Shown here piece after piece: positions 38,992 through 46,450 of a stretch of DNA of 64,000 nt. Origin of the DNA: Kibdelosporangium sp. MJ126-NF4 (lineage in GTDB: Bacteria; Actinomycetota; Actinomycetes; Mycobacteriales; Pseudonocardiaceae); assembly GCF_000826545.1 (NCBI RefSeq), contig NZ_CDME01000011.1, forward strand, positions 522,001-586,000, in the 5' to 3' direction. The first letter of the stretch is position 1. Each line of letters starts with the position of its first letter. Made by a program: the position numbers and the translations under genes. The notes under the pieces are model-generated. The model was not told where the DNA came from and did not search any database. It saw nothing but the letters and a program-made list of their open reading frames with translations.

Positions 38992-39594
38992 GTGTCAGCG
39001 ACGCGATTGCTCGTCCTCGGTGTGGTCCGGATGCGCGGCGAGGCGCACGGCTATCAGGTGCGCCAGGACCTGTTGATGTGGGCAGCGGACCGGTGGGCGA
39101 ACACCAAACCCGGCTCGATCTACCACGCGTTGAAGAAGCTCGCCGCCGACAACCTCCTGGAGGAGGTGGCGACACAGGAGACCGGCCTTGGTCCGGAGCG
39201 AGTCCTCTACCGGATCACCCAGCAGGGCGAAGGCGAGTTCTTCTTCCTGCTGAACAAGGCGATCAGTGACACGGAGACCGGCGCGGCGATGTTCAACGCG
39301 GCCTTGCCGTTCATCACGACGTTGGACCGTGGGAGTCTGATCTTTCTGCTGCGCAACCGGATTCAGCAGGTCTCGGCCACCGCCGAGCACACCCGACTGC
39401 TGCTCGACCAGGGCATCGCCCCGGCGCATGGCGAGCCGGGCAAACCCCCGCATGTCCGGGAGATGTTCACTTACTGGCTGGTCAGCGTCGAGGCCGAGCT
39501 GGGTTGGCTGCGAGATCTGGTTGGCAGGCTCGAGGCTGGTGAGTACACGTTGGCCGATGATGACGCGAACGCCTTCGGCAACCCGCCCGGCTGA
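38992..39594 (+). CDS. PadR-family transcriptional repressor
   Basis: 200 residues. N-terminal winged helix (LLVLGVVRMRGEAHGYQVRQ, NTKPGSIYHALKKLAADNLLE, YRITQQGEGEFFFLL) and a C-terminal helical dimerisation domain. Starts with GTG 38992 close to the divergent tatD. It is followed by two identical-core palindromes and an ABC exporter operon, so it very likely represses that operon and responds to a toxic small molecule, as PadR/LadR regulators do. Confidence 0.92.
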   Translation: MSATRLLVLGVVRMRGEAHGYQVRQDLLMWAADRWANTKPGSIYHALKKLAADNLLEEVATQETGLGPERVLYRITQQGEGEFFFLLNKAISDTETGAAMFNAALPFITTLDRGSLIFLLRNRIQQVSATAEHTRLLLDQGIAPAHGEPGKPPHVREMFTYWLVSVEAELGWLRDLVGRLEAGEYTLADDDANAFGNPPG

Positions 39595-39613
39595 GCACCT
39601 CCCCACAGCTCTT

Positions 39614-39633
39614 GCTAGTCAAGTTTGACTAGC
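39614..39633. promoter_or_regulatory. PadR operator 1
   Basis: Perfect palindrome GCTAGTCAAGTTTGACTAGC apart from the central GT. Located 20 nt after the padR stop. Same half-site CTAGTCAA as operator 2. Confidence 0.8.
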
Positions 39634-39668
39634 GGGCCTATCACTGTCACACTCCTCCCCTGTCCAAC

Positions 39669-39688
39669 GCTAGTCAAAATTGACTAGC
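39669..39688. promoter_or_regulatory. PadR operator 2
   Basis: Perfect palindrome GCTAGTCAAAATTGACTAGC, 20 nt before the ABC ATPase start codon. Centre-to-centre distance from operator 1 is 55 bp, about five helical turns, so both can be occupied on the same DNA face and could loop. Confidence 0.82.
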
Positions 39689-39708
39689 TGGCAAGAGGGA
39701 GGATTCCC

Positions 39709-40656
39709 GTGATCAAGGCACGCGGTCTCGCGCGCCAGTTCCGGACGCGCGGCCACACGGTCGACGCTGTCCAGGGCGTCGACATCGACGTCCAGCCCGG
39801 TGAGCTCGTCGGCTTTCTCGGCCCCAACGGTGCGGGCAAGAGCACGACCCTGCGCATGCTCACCACGCTTCTGCGTCCCACCGCCGGAGACTCCACGGTC
39901 GCGGGGTGCGATCTGCTGTCCGATCCTGCCGGTGTCCGCAAGCGGATCGGTTACGTGGCACAGGGACATGGCTCCGGCGACGAGCAGAAGGTGTTTCAGG
40001 AAGCCGAGTCCCAGGCCCGCTTCTACGGTCTGTCCGCCGCCGACGCCCGACGCCGTACCTCCGAACTGTTCGAACGCTTCGAACTCAAGGAGTTCGCCGA
40101 GCGGGTCGCGGGCAGGCTGTCCGGTGGGCAGAAACGCCGCCTCGACATCGTGATGGGAATCCTGCACGAGCCGAGGCTGCTGTTCCTCGACGAGCCGTCC
40201 GCCGGGCTCGACCCGCAGAGCCGAGGCAACCTGTGGGAGCACATCCGTACCCTGCACCGGGACGGCACCACGATTTTCCTGACCACGCACTATCTTGACG
40301 AGGCCGACGCGCTGTGCGACCGGATCCTCGTCATCGACAACGGCAAGATCGTCGGCGAGGGATCACCGGACTCGTTGAAGAGTCAGGTCTCCGGCGACCT
40401 CGTCCAGTTCGAGACGGACACGCCTGCCGTCGCCGCCGAGATCGCGGCGAAAGTCGACGGCGCACGGGAACTCCAGACCGACGGCAACATCGTGCGGTTC
40501 CGCGTCCCGCGTGGGGACACCCAACTGCCCGGCCTGCTCCGCGCCCTCGACCACGCGGACGTCAGCCTGATGTCCGTGCAGGTCCACCGGCCGACGCTCG
40601 ACGACGTCTTCCTGACCATGACCGGACGTTCACTGCGGGAGGAGTCCTATGCGTGA
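39709..40656 (+). CDS. ABC-2 exporter ATP-binding protein (daunorubicin-resistance type)
   Basis: 315 residues. Walker A GPNGAGKST, Q-loop region, signature LSGGQKRR, Walker B LLFLDEPSAGLD, switch His FLTTHYLDEADALCD, and a C-terminal 90-residue extension ending PTLDDVFLTMTGRSLREE, characteristic of the DrrA/CcmA-like subfamily. It powers the permease whose start overlaps by 8 nt. GTG 39709 has GGGAGGA upstream. Two PadR operators precede it. Confidence 0.94.
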   Translation: MIKARGLARQFRTRGHTVDAVQGVDIDVQPGELVGFLGPNGAGKSTTLRMLTTLLRPTAGDSTVAGCDLLSDPAGVRKRIGYVAQGHGSGDEQKVFQEAESQARFYGLSAADARRRTSELFERFELKEFAERVAGRLSGGQKRRLDIVMGILHEPRLLFLDEPSAGLDPQSRGNLWEHIRTLHRDGTTIFLTTHYLDEADALCDRILVIDNGKIVGEGSPDSLKSQVSGDLVQFETDTPAVAAEIAAKVDGARELQTDGNIVRFRVPRGDTQLPGLLRALDHADVSLMSVQVHRPTLDDVFLTMTGRSLREESYA

Positions 40657-41374
40657 CACCTGGCTGGTGTTCCTGCGCACCGCTCGACCGACGCTGCGCA
40701 ATCCGGTCATCATCATGTTCGGCCTGATGCAGCCGTTGCTGTTCCTGCTGCTGTTCGGTCCGCTGCTCGCCGGATCCGGCTCGTGGCAGTGGTTCGTGCC
40801 CGGCCTGATCATCCAGATGGGACTGTTCGGCACCGCGTACGCCGGTTTCGGCCTGATCCCCGAGATCCGTTCCGGAGCACTGGAAAGGATGCGCGTCACG
40901 CCGGTCAGCCGAGTCGCGCTGCTGCTCGGCCGCGTCATGCACGACGTGACCATGCTGGTCGTGCAGTGTGCGCTACTGCTGTCGGTCTCGACCGCGTTCG
41001 GATTCCGCGCTTCGATCGGGTATGTGTTGGCAGGGCTGGTATTCGCGATCCTCATGGGCGTCGCGGTCGGCTCGGTGTCGTACACGCTGGCACTGAAACT
41101 CAAGCACGAGTACGCGTTCGCGCCCGTGCTCAGCTCGACCGTGATGCCGATCATGCTGCTGTCCGGTGTGCTGCTGCCGATGGACCAAGGTCCGGGCTGG
41201 CTGTACACGCTCTCGCGGATCAACCCGTTCAGTCACATCGCGGACGGCATCCGCGCGGTGATCGCCGGGAACTTCGCGTCGAGTTCGGTGCTCGCCGGAG
41301 GCATCGCGGTGATCGCGCTGGCCGCACTCGGCCTGGCGTGGGGCACGCGGTCGTTCGTCCGCGCGAACGCCTGA
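40649..41374 (+). CDS. ABC-2 type exporter permease
   Basis: 241 residues with six hydrophobic helices (VIIMFGLMQPLLFLLLFGPL, LIIQMGLFGTAYAGFGLIP, GYVLAGLVFAILMGVAVGSV, STVMPIMLLSGVLLPM, VLAGGIAVIALAALGLAW). The ABC-2 motif region around RINPFSHIADGIRAVIAG is intact. It forms the membrane part of the exporter with the preceding ATPase and is probably involved in drug or lipid efflux. The operon ends in a strong hairpin shared with rsgA. Confidence 0.93.
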   Translation: MRDTWLVFLRTARPTLRNPVIIMFGLMQPLLFLLLFGPLLAGSGSWQWFVPGLIIQMGLFGTAYAGFGLIPEIRSGALERMRVTPVSRVALLLGRVMHDVTMLVVQCALLLSVSTAFGFRASIGYVLAGLVFAILMGVAVGSVSYTLALKLKHEYAFAPVLSSTVMPIMLLSGVLLPMDQGPGWLYTLSRINPFSHIADGIRAVIAGNFASSSVLAGGIAVIALAALGLAWGTRSFVRANA

Positions 41375-41375
41375 C

Positions 41376-41419
41376 CGGTCGCCCTTCCTCCCGCCACGCA
41401 GGGAAAGGAAGGGCGACCG
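41376..41419. terminator. Bidirectional terminator
   Basis: 14-bp arms CGGTCGCCCTTCCT (41376-41389) and AGGAAGGGCGACCG (41406-41419) around a 16-nt loop. Starts 1 nt after the exporter stop and ends 8 nt before the rsgA stop, serving both convergent operons. Confidence 0.85.
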
Positions 41420-41426
41420 TCGGTGA

Positions 41427-42470
41427 TCAAGGCCTGTTCCGCCCGGAGCGGCGCATCTCCTTGTGGATCACCTTCCAGCGGCGGCCGCGTTCCTGACGCA
41501 GGCGCGCGTCCGTCCGGCTGGCGACCCACTCCGCCTCACGGTTGAGCTTGAACCAGCTGTCGAGCCTGCGTTGCGGCAACTCGCCGGACTCGACCGCCTC
41601 CAGCACAGCGCATCCCGGCTCACCGGTGTGCGCGCAGTCGTCGAAGCGGCAGTGCTCAGCGAACTCCTCGATGTCACTGAACACCGCTTCGAGGCCTTCG
41701 CCACCGTCGCCCGACAGCGACACCCGACGGATACCCGGCGTGTCGATGATCAGGCCACCGCGCGGAAGCACGAGCAACTCCCGGTGCACAGTAGTGTGCT
41801 TCCCCCGACCATCGGACGCACGGACCTGTTGTGTCTCCATCACATCCACCCCGGCCAGCGCATTGACCAAAGTAGACTTACCGGCACCGGACGGCCCGAC
41901 GAGCACCGCCGTGCGACCGGTTCCCAGATAGGACGCCACAATGTCGACGCCGTCCCCAGTCGTCGAACAAACCGGGTGCACGTCCACACCGGGCGCCGCG
42001 CCCATCACCGTGGACACGATCTCGCCGACGCGTTCGCCGACGAGGTCGGACTTGGTCAGCAGCACGACCGGAGTCGCGCCGCTTTCCCACGCCAGCGCGA
42101 GCAACCGCTCAATCCGGCCGAGATTCGGATCGCCCTTCCGCCCTTCCAGCGACGACGGTTCGACAACGAAGATGACGTCCACGTTGGACGCCAAGGTCTG
42201 ACTGAGCGAATCCTCCGCGACACCACCGCGCACGAGCGCGGTCCGGCGAGGAAGAACCGTGACAATGGTGCCGTCGTGCACCGCGACCCAGTCGCCGACG
42301 CAGGGCAACGTGATCCGGGACGAGTACTCGATGTGCTGTTCCTGGCCATCGACGATGACCACCGCGCCGCTGGAATGAACGCGGGAGATCTTGCCGGGGA
42401 CCGATCCGGCGGGCAGGTCGGCGGAGAAAGAGTCGTCCCAGCCGAGCGTGGTCAGGTCAAACGAGGTCAC
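41427..42470 (-). CDS. rsgA: Ribosome small subunit-dependent GTPase A
   Basis: About 347 residues from GTG 42470 (VTSFDLTTLGWDD; AAGGG lies 10 nt upstream). The frame extends to 42524. Circularly permuted GTPase: G4 LLTKSDLV first, then G1 VGPSGAGKSTLVNAL, G2 region RGKHTTVHREL, G3 DTPGIRR, an N-terminal OB fold (SRITLPCVGDWVAV) and a C-terminal zinc knuckle (CRFDDCAHTGEPGC). It assists maturation of the 30S decoding centre. Confidence 0.95.
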   Translation of the reverse strand: MTSFDLTTLGWDDSFSADLPAGSVPGKISRVHSSGAVVIVDGQEQHIEYSSRITLPCVGDWVAVHDGTIVTVLPRRTALVRGGVAEDSLSQTLASNVDVIFVVEPSSLEGRKGDPNLGRIERLLALAWESGATPVVLLTKSDLVGERVGEIVSTVMGAAPGVDVHPVCSTTGDGVDIVASYLGTGRTAVLVGPSGAGKSTLVNALAGVDVMETQQVRASDGRGKHTTVHRELLVLPRGGLIIDTPGIRRVSLSGDGGEGLEAVFSDIEEFAEHCRFDDCAHTGEPGCAVLEAVESGELPQRRLDSWFKLNREAEWVASRTDARLRQERGRRWKVIHKEMRRSGRNRP

Positions 42471-42573
42471 CTCGGGTAAACCCTTCGAGAGAAGAAGCGG
42501 GGAGCAGACATGCGGCATCGACAAAGACAGTCACGGCTACACACCTCCCCTTTCTCACGAAGTCAGAGCCACT

Positions 42574-43575
42574 CTAGACAGAGTCGCGCCGAGGCGCATC
42601 CGATTTAAGCCGCGTCCGAAGCAGCTTGACGTTGTAAGGGCCCCACTGGGACAGCGTGAAGTAGACGATCTCGCCATCGTTGGCCCAAGGATGCAGATAA
42701 CCGCCGTAGGGCGCGGGATAGTCCCTGCCATCGGCGACGACCTGGCCATCCGCCCACGGCCCAGTCAACTCCGGAGCCCAGCGCAGCACAATCGCGGACC
42801 GCTCCTCATCGAGGTGCAACGCGATCCACTGACCGAACCGGTTGTTGTACTCGACCGACAGCTCACCGACAGGCCCACTCATCACCGGAGTCGCCGCAAA
42901 CGGGTCCCTGACCCACTCGCCGTCCGAGAAGTAGGTGTAGGAAGCTGGGCTGAGCACATCGAACCGACCACATCTGCCCAGGTAAGCGGGGCCGAACCTG
43001 CCGTTTGTCGTACCCATGAGGTAGACATGGTCACCTTCGGCGGCGAAGGCACAGATCTGAAACGGGTGATCGCCGTCAGGCGAGTTCGGCCAACGCGCAC
43101 CCGACGGCTTGGTCCACGTGTCGCCACCGTCAGCGGACACAGCGACACCGGCATAGTTGGTATCCCACTTCCCGCCGGGGCCCCACTTCCGCACGGACAT
43201 GTAGTGCAGGTAGTTGTAGCCACCAACGGCAATGCCAGAGTTCGGAATAACCGTGTTCTCGTCGGCATCCCCGTCACGCTCCAGGATCTGCGCTGCTGTG
43301 CCATCCGCCCTCGGCACCACCGAGTCAAGCAGCAGCCCAGTATCCAGGTCCCGGTTGGTGGCGGACGCGAGAACGTTGCAGCGCCAGTCGGAACCATCCG
43401 GAGGACCGGCGCCATTGCCGCCCCAACCAGCACCATAGGTATCACCAAAAGCAACCAGAAGCCTGCCCTGCCCGTTGTCCCAGAGAATGCCCAAGTCGGT
43501 GGCATGGATGCCAAACTTGCGCGTGACAGCGCCAGTAACAGGCGCAATCTCCTCAGTAGCCACAACTCGAACCAT
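42574..43575 (-). CDS. DUF4185 beta-propeller-like protein
   Basis: 333 residues. Repeated blade-type segments (RLLVAFGDTYGAGW, VSADGGDTWTKPSG, YTYFSDGEWVRDP, AIVLRWAPELTGPW, VYFTLSQWGPYNV) correspond to the DUF4185 fold seen in mycobacterial and other actinobacterial proteins, often near glycan metabolism. No signal peptide is seen, so it is probably cytosolic unless the start is wrong. Catalytic residues not identified. Stands alone, 103 nt upstream of rsgA on the same strand. Confidence 0.8.
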   Translation of the reverse strand: MVRVVATEEIAPVTGAVTRKFGIHATDLGILWDNGQGRLLVAFGDTYGAGWGGNGAGPPDGSDWRCNVLASATNRDLDTGLLLDSVVPRADGTAAQILERDGDADENTVIPNSGIAVGGYNYLHYMSVRKWGPGGKWDTNYAGVAVSADGGDTWTKPSGARWPNSPDGDHPFQICAFAAEGDHVYLMGTTNGRFGPAYLGRCGRFDVLSPASYTYFSDGEWVRDPFAATPVMSGPVGELSVEYNNRFGQWIALHLDEERSAIVLRWAPELTGPWADGQVVADGRDYPAPYGGYLHPWANDGEIVYFTLSQWGPYNVKLLRTRLKSDAPRRDSV

Positions 43576-43663
43576 GAGGCCACGCTACGGGCAACGACAG
43601 TAACGCGCAGTGCCACCGAATCCCCGACCGGTGAGCTCGCGCGCAAGCGCAAAAGAGGCCTTC

Positions 43664-43813
43664 GGGTGTGTTCCCTTCCGTATGGCCTGGGCGCAGCCAA
43701 ACCACGACGGGTCAGGAGGTCGGCCCACGCAACCCAACCCACAGCGCAGGCCCTACCGACCTCTTGACCCGTTGTGGTTTCCTCCGGCAGGCCATACGGA
43801 AGGGCACACACCC
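43664..43813. repeat. Large imperfect inverted repeat (about 150 bp), MITE-like
   Basis: The left arm from 43664 (GGGTGTGTTCCCTTCCG) mirrors the right arm ending at 43813 (CGGAAGGGCACACACCC). Homology extends about 65 bp per arm, including TATGGCCTG and ACGGGTCAGGAGGTCGG against GGTCAAGAGGTCGG, around a roughly 13-nt centre AACCCAACCCACA. No coding capacity or clear target-site duplication. It is the largest stem in the window. Confidence 0.75.
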
Positions 43814-43880
43814 GCCTCCACCCGACCCACAAAAACACTAGAACGACGAGCCAGCGGCTAGAGATCCTGTGTTCCCCTTT

Positions 43881-43960
43881 TGGCGGCCTGCCGTCCGGCG
43901 AGGACCTGCTTGTCAAGACTGGCGGCCTTGCCTCCCCCGGCGAGGGACCTGCTTGTGAAA
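43881..43960. repeat. Imperfect tandem direct repeat
   Basis: Two copies of about 40 nt (43881-43918 and 43920-43960), each starting TGGCGGCCT, with a shared GGCGAGG..ACCTGCTTGT block. They lie between the large inverted repeat and the end of rsmI. The rest of 43814-44026 is A/C-rich and shows no ORF with coding bias. Confidence 0.6.
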
Positions 43961-44026
43961 CCCACCAAACACCAGACGCAAACAAGTGCACAAACCCACC
44001 AAAAAGCCACCGACCGCACGAACTCG

Positions 44027-44860
44027 TCAAAGACTGGCGTCGTACAGAACCTTCTTGCTCACACCAGCGGCCTCGGCAATCTCGGCGACCACGGTCTTGA
44101 GCCGTTCCCCCTGCTCAACCCGAGCCCGAACCTCAACAACCAAAGCCGGGATATCCGTCGTCGCGGGCGCGGCCGGGCCGACGACAACGGTGATCTCGCC
44201 ACGGACACCATCCGCCGCCCACGCGGCGAGCTCGGCCAACCCACCTCGGCGAACTTCCTCGTACGTCTTGGTCAGCTCACGGCACACAGCCGCCGACCGG
44301 TCCCCGCCCAGCACCTCGACTGCCTGGGCGAGCGTATCCGCCAGCCGATGAGGAGACTCGAAGAACACCGCCGTACGCCGTTCACCGACGAGCTCACCAA
44401 GCCAACGCCCGCGCTCACCCGCCTTGCGAGGCGCGAAGCCCTCGAACGTGAACCGGTCACACGGCAAGCCGGACACAGCCAGCGCGGTGGTCACCGCCGA
44501 CGGGCCGGGCAAGCACGTCACTGGCAGGTCCTCGGCTATGCACGCGGTGACCAGCCGATACCCCGGGTCGGACACGCTGGGCATCCCCGCGTCCGTCACC
44601 AGCAGCACGGTTGAGCCGTCTCGCATGGCCTCGACCAAGCCTGGAATCCGGCTGGTCTCGACCGCGTCGTAGAAGCTGACCACCTTGCCCGACGGCGACA
44701 CGCCGAGAGCGGTGGCGAGCGCGCGCAGCCGTCTGGTGTCCTCAGCCGCGATCACGTCTGCCCCGGCCAGGGCGTCGATCAGGCGTGCTGAGGCGTCACG
44801 GGAGTCACCGAGCGGAGTGGCCGCGAGCACCAGTCGGCCGGAACCGGATACAGGGTTCAC
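44027..44860 (-). CDS. rsmI: 16S rRNA (cytidine1402-2'-O)-methyltransferase
   Basis: About 277 residues from GTG 44860 (VNPVSGSGRLVLAATPLGD). The frame is open to 44929, which would overlap pmt, so the shorter form is preferred. Tetrapyrrole-methylase fold: ATPLGDSRDASARL, AEDTRRLRAL, VLLVTDAGMPSVSDPGYRLV, CLPGPSAVTTALAVSGLP, AVFFESPHRLADTL. Divergent from pmt with a 24-nt gap between starts, the same pairing as Rv1003/Rv1002c. Confidence 0.94.
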   Translation of the reverse strand: MNPVSGSGRLVLAATPLGDSRDASARLIDALAGADVIAAEDTRRLRALATALGVSPSGKVVSFYDAVETSRIPGLVEAMRDGSTVLLVTDAGMPSVSDPGYRLVTACIAEDLPVTCLPGPSAVTTALAVSGLPCDRFTFEGFAPRKAGERGRWLGELVGERRTAVFFESPHRLADTLAQAVEVLGGDRSAAVCRELTKTYEEVRRGGLAELAAWAADGVRGEITVVVGPAAPATTDIPALVVEVRARVEQGERLKTVVAEIAEAAGVSKKVLYDASL

Positions 44861-44884
44861 ATCGCTCAGCCTACGATCGGGCGC

Positions 44885-46441
44885 GTGACTGCCCTCGTGA
44901 CCGGGTCCGACCGCCAGTCGGACGAGCAAGCTGAGGAGGCTCCCCAGGCATCATCGCCGGGTGCCGATCCGGCGGCTGGCCTGCTCGGCGGGCCGATGCC
45001 GACCGACCGTCTGCGTGGCTGGGTCGTCGCAGGTGTGCTTGCCGTGATCGGTGGGATCGTCCGGCTGCAGAACCTCGGCTTCCCCACGGTCAACGGCACG
45101 CCCGTGTTCGACGAGAAGCACTACACGCCCCAGGCGTGGCAGATACTGCGCAACGGCGGTTACGAGGACAACCCGGGCTATGAGCTGACGGTCCATCCTC
45201 CGCTGACCAAGCAGATGATCGCCATCGGTGAGTGGCTCTTCGGCTACAACGGCTGGGGCTGGCGGTTCGCCGCCGCTGTCTGCGGCACGCTGATGATCCT
45301 GATGGTCATCCGGATCGCGCGCCGACTGACCCGCTCGACGCTGCTCGGCGCGGTCGCCGGGATCCTGATGATCTGCGATGGCGTGCTGCACCTGATGAGC
45401 CGGATGGGGATGCTGGACATCTTCATCGCCATCTTCGTCCTCGCCGCGTTCGGCTGTCTCCTGCTCGACCGGGACCAGATGCGGCAACGCCTGGCGATCT
45501 CCATCCGTGAGGGCTGGGTCAACGACTCCGTCTACGGCCCGCGGCTCGGGTTCCGCTGGTGGCGGTTCGCCGCCGGGGTCAGCCTCGGTCTCGCGTGCGG
45601 GTCGAAGTGGTCCGGCCTGTACTGGGTCGCGGCGTTCGGCCTGATGACCGTCATCTGGGACGCGACCGCCCGCCGGTCGGCCGGGGTGACGCACCCGTGG
45701 ATCGGCGCGGTCCGCCGTGACCTGCTGCCCGGTCTGTGGGCGCTGGTCGCGATCCCGATCCTGGTGTACGTGGGCACGTGGTGGGCGTGGTTCGCCAGCG
45801 AGACCGCCGTCGACCGGCACCTGGTGTCGGGGTGGTGGGGCCCGTTCGGGCCCGCGCTGCGGTCGCTGTGGGAGTACTCCGGCAACGTGCTCAACTTCCA
45901 CGAGACGCTGCTGACCAAGCCCGGCGAGCAGCACCCGTGGGAGTCCAAGCCGTGGACGTGGCCGATGGGGCTGCGGCCGATGCTCTACCACTGGAACAAC
46001 TCGATCGGCGGGTGCGGCGAGGCCCAGTGCGTCAGCGCGACCATGCTGATCGGCACCCCGGCCATGTGGTGGCTGGCGTTCCCGGTGCTGGCGTGGGGCC
46101 TGTGGCGGATGTTCGGCAGGCTCGACTGGCGCTACGCCGCCGTGCTCGTGGCCTACTTCGCCGGTCTGCTGCCGTGGTTTCTCAACCTCGACCGGCAGAT
46201 GTACTTCTTCTACATGACGCCGGTCTCGGCGTTCCTCATCCTCGGTATCGTGCTCGCGCTCGGCCAGATCCTCGGCAGGGCGAAGGACGGCTACGAACGC
46301 AGGGGCACCGGCCTGCTGGTGGTGGCGATCTACGTCGGGCTGGTGGTGGCCAACTTCATCTGGCTGTGGCCGATCCTCAACGGCGACCCGATCACCAACG
46401 CGCGCTGGCAGGCCGAACTCTGGCTCCCGTCCTGGCGCTGA
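44885..46441 (+). CDS. pmt: Protein O-mannosyltransferase (GT39)
   Basis: 518 residues, about ten membrane helices. Transfers mannose from polyprenyl-phosphomannose to secreted proteins as they leave via Sec. The first extracytoplasmic loop holds the catalytic acidic pair in NGTPVFDEKHYTPQAW and the following VHPPLTKQMIAIGEWLFGYN. Also typical: SRMGMLDIFIAIFVL, GSKWSGLYWVA, and the terminal LDRQMYFFYMTPVSAF. Homologue of Rv1002c. GTG 44885 has almost no leader before it. Confidence 0.95.
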   Translation: MTALVTGSDRQSDEQAEEAPQASSPGADPAAGLLGGPMPTDRLRGWVVAGVLAVIGGIVRLQNLGFPTVNGTPVFDEKHYTPQAWQILRNGGYEDNPGYELTVHPPLTKQMIAIGEWLFGYNGWGWRFAAAVCGTLMILMVIRIARRLTRSTLLGAVAGILMICDGVLHLMSRMGMLDIFIAIFVLAAFGCLLLDRDQMRQRLAISIREGWVNDSVYGPRLGFRWWRFAAGVSLGLACGSKWSGLYWVAAFGLMTVIWDATARRSAGVTHPWIGAVRRDLLPGLWALVAIPILVYVGTWWAWFASETAVDRHLVSGWWGPFGPALRSLWEYSGNVLNFHETLLTKPGEQHPWESKPWTWPMGLRPMLYHWNNSIGGCGEAQCVSATMLIGTPAMWWLAFPVLAWGLWRMFGRLDWRYAAVLVAYFAGLLPWFLNLDRQMYFFYMTPVSAFLILGIVLALGQILGRAKDGYERRGTGLLVVAIYVGLVVANFIWLWPILNGDPITNARWQAELWLPSWR

Positions 46442-46450
46442 GCGGTCCCG

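Noticed and set aside
43881..43960. Possible CRISPR or att direct repeats
   Set aside because: Just two adjacent imperfect copies with no spacer, integrase or cas gene.
42882..44030. 382-residue minus-strand frame spanning the large inverted repeat
   Set aside because: The frame overlaps the DUF4185 gene in another register and runs through non-coding hairpin sequence. No domain or start context supports it.
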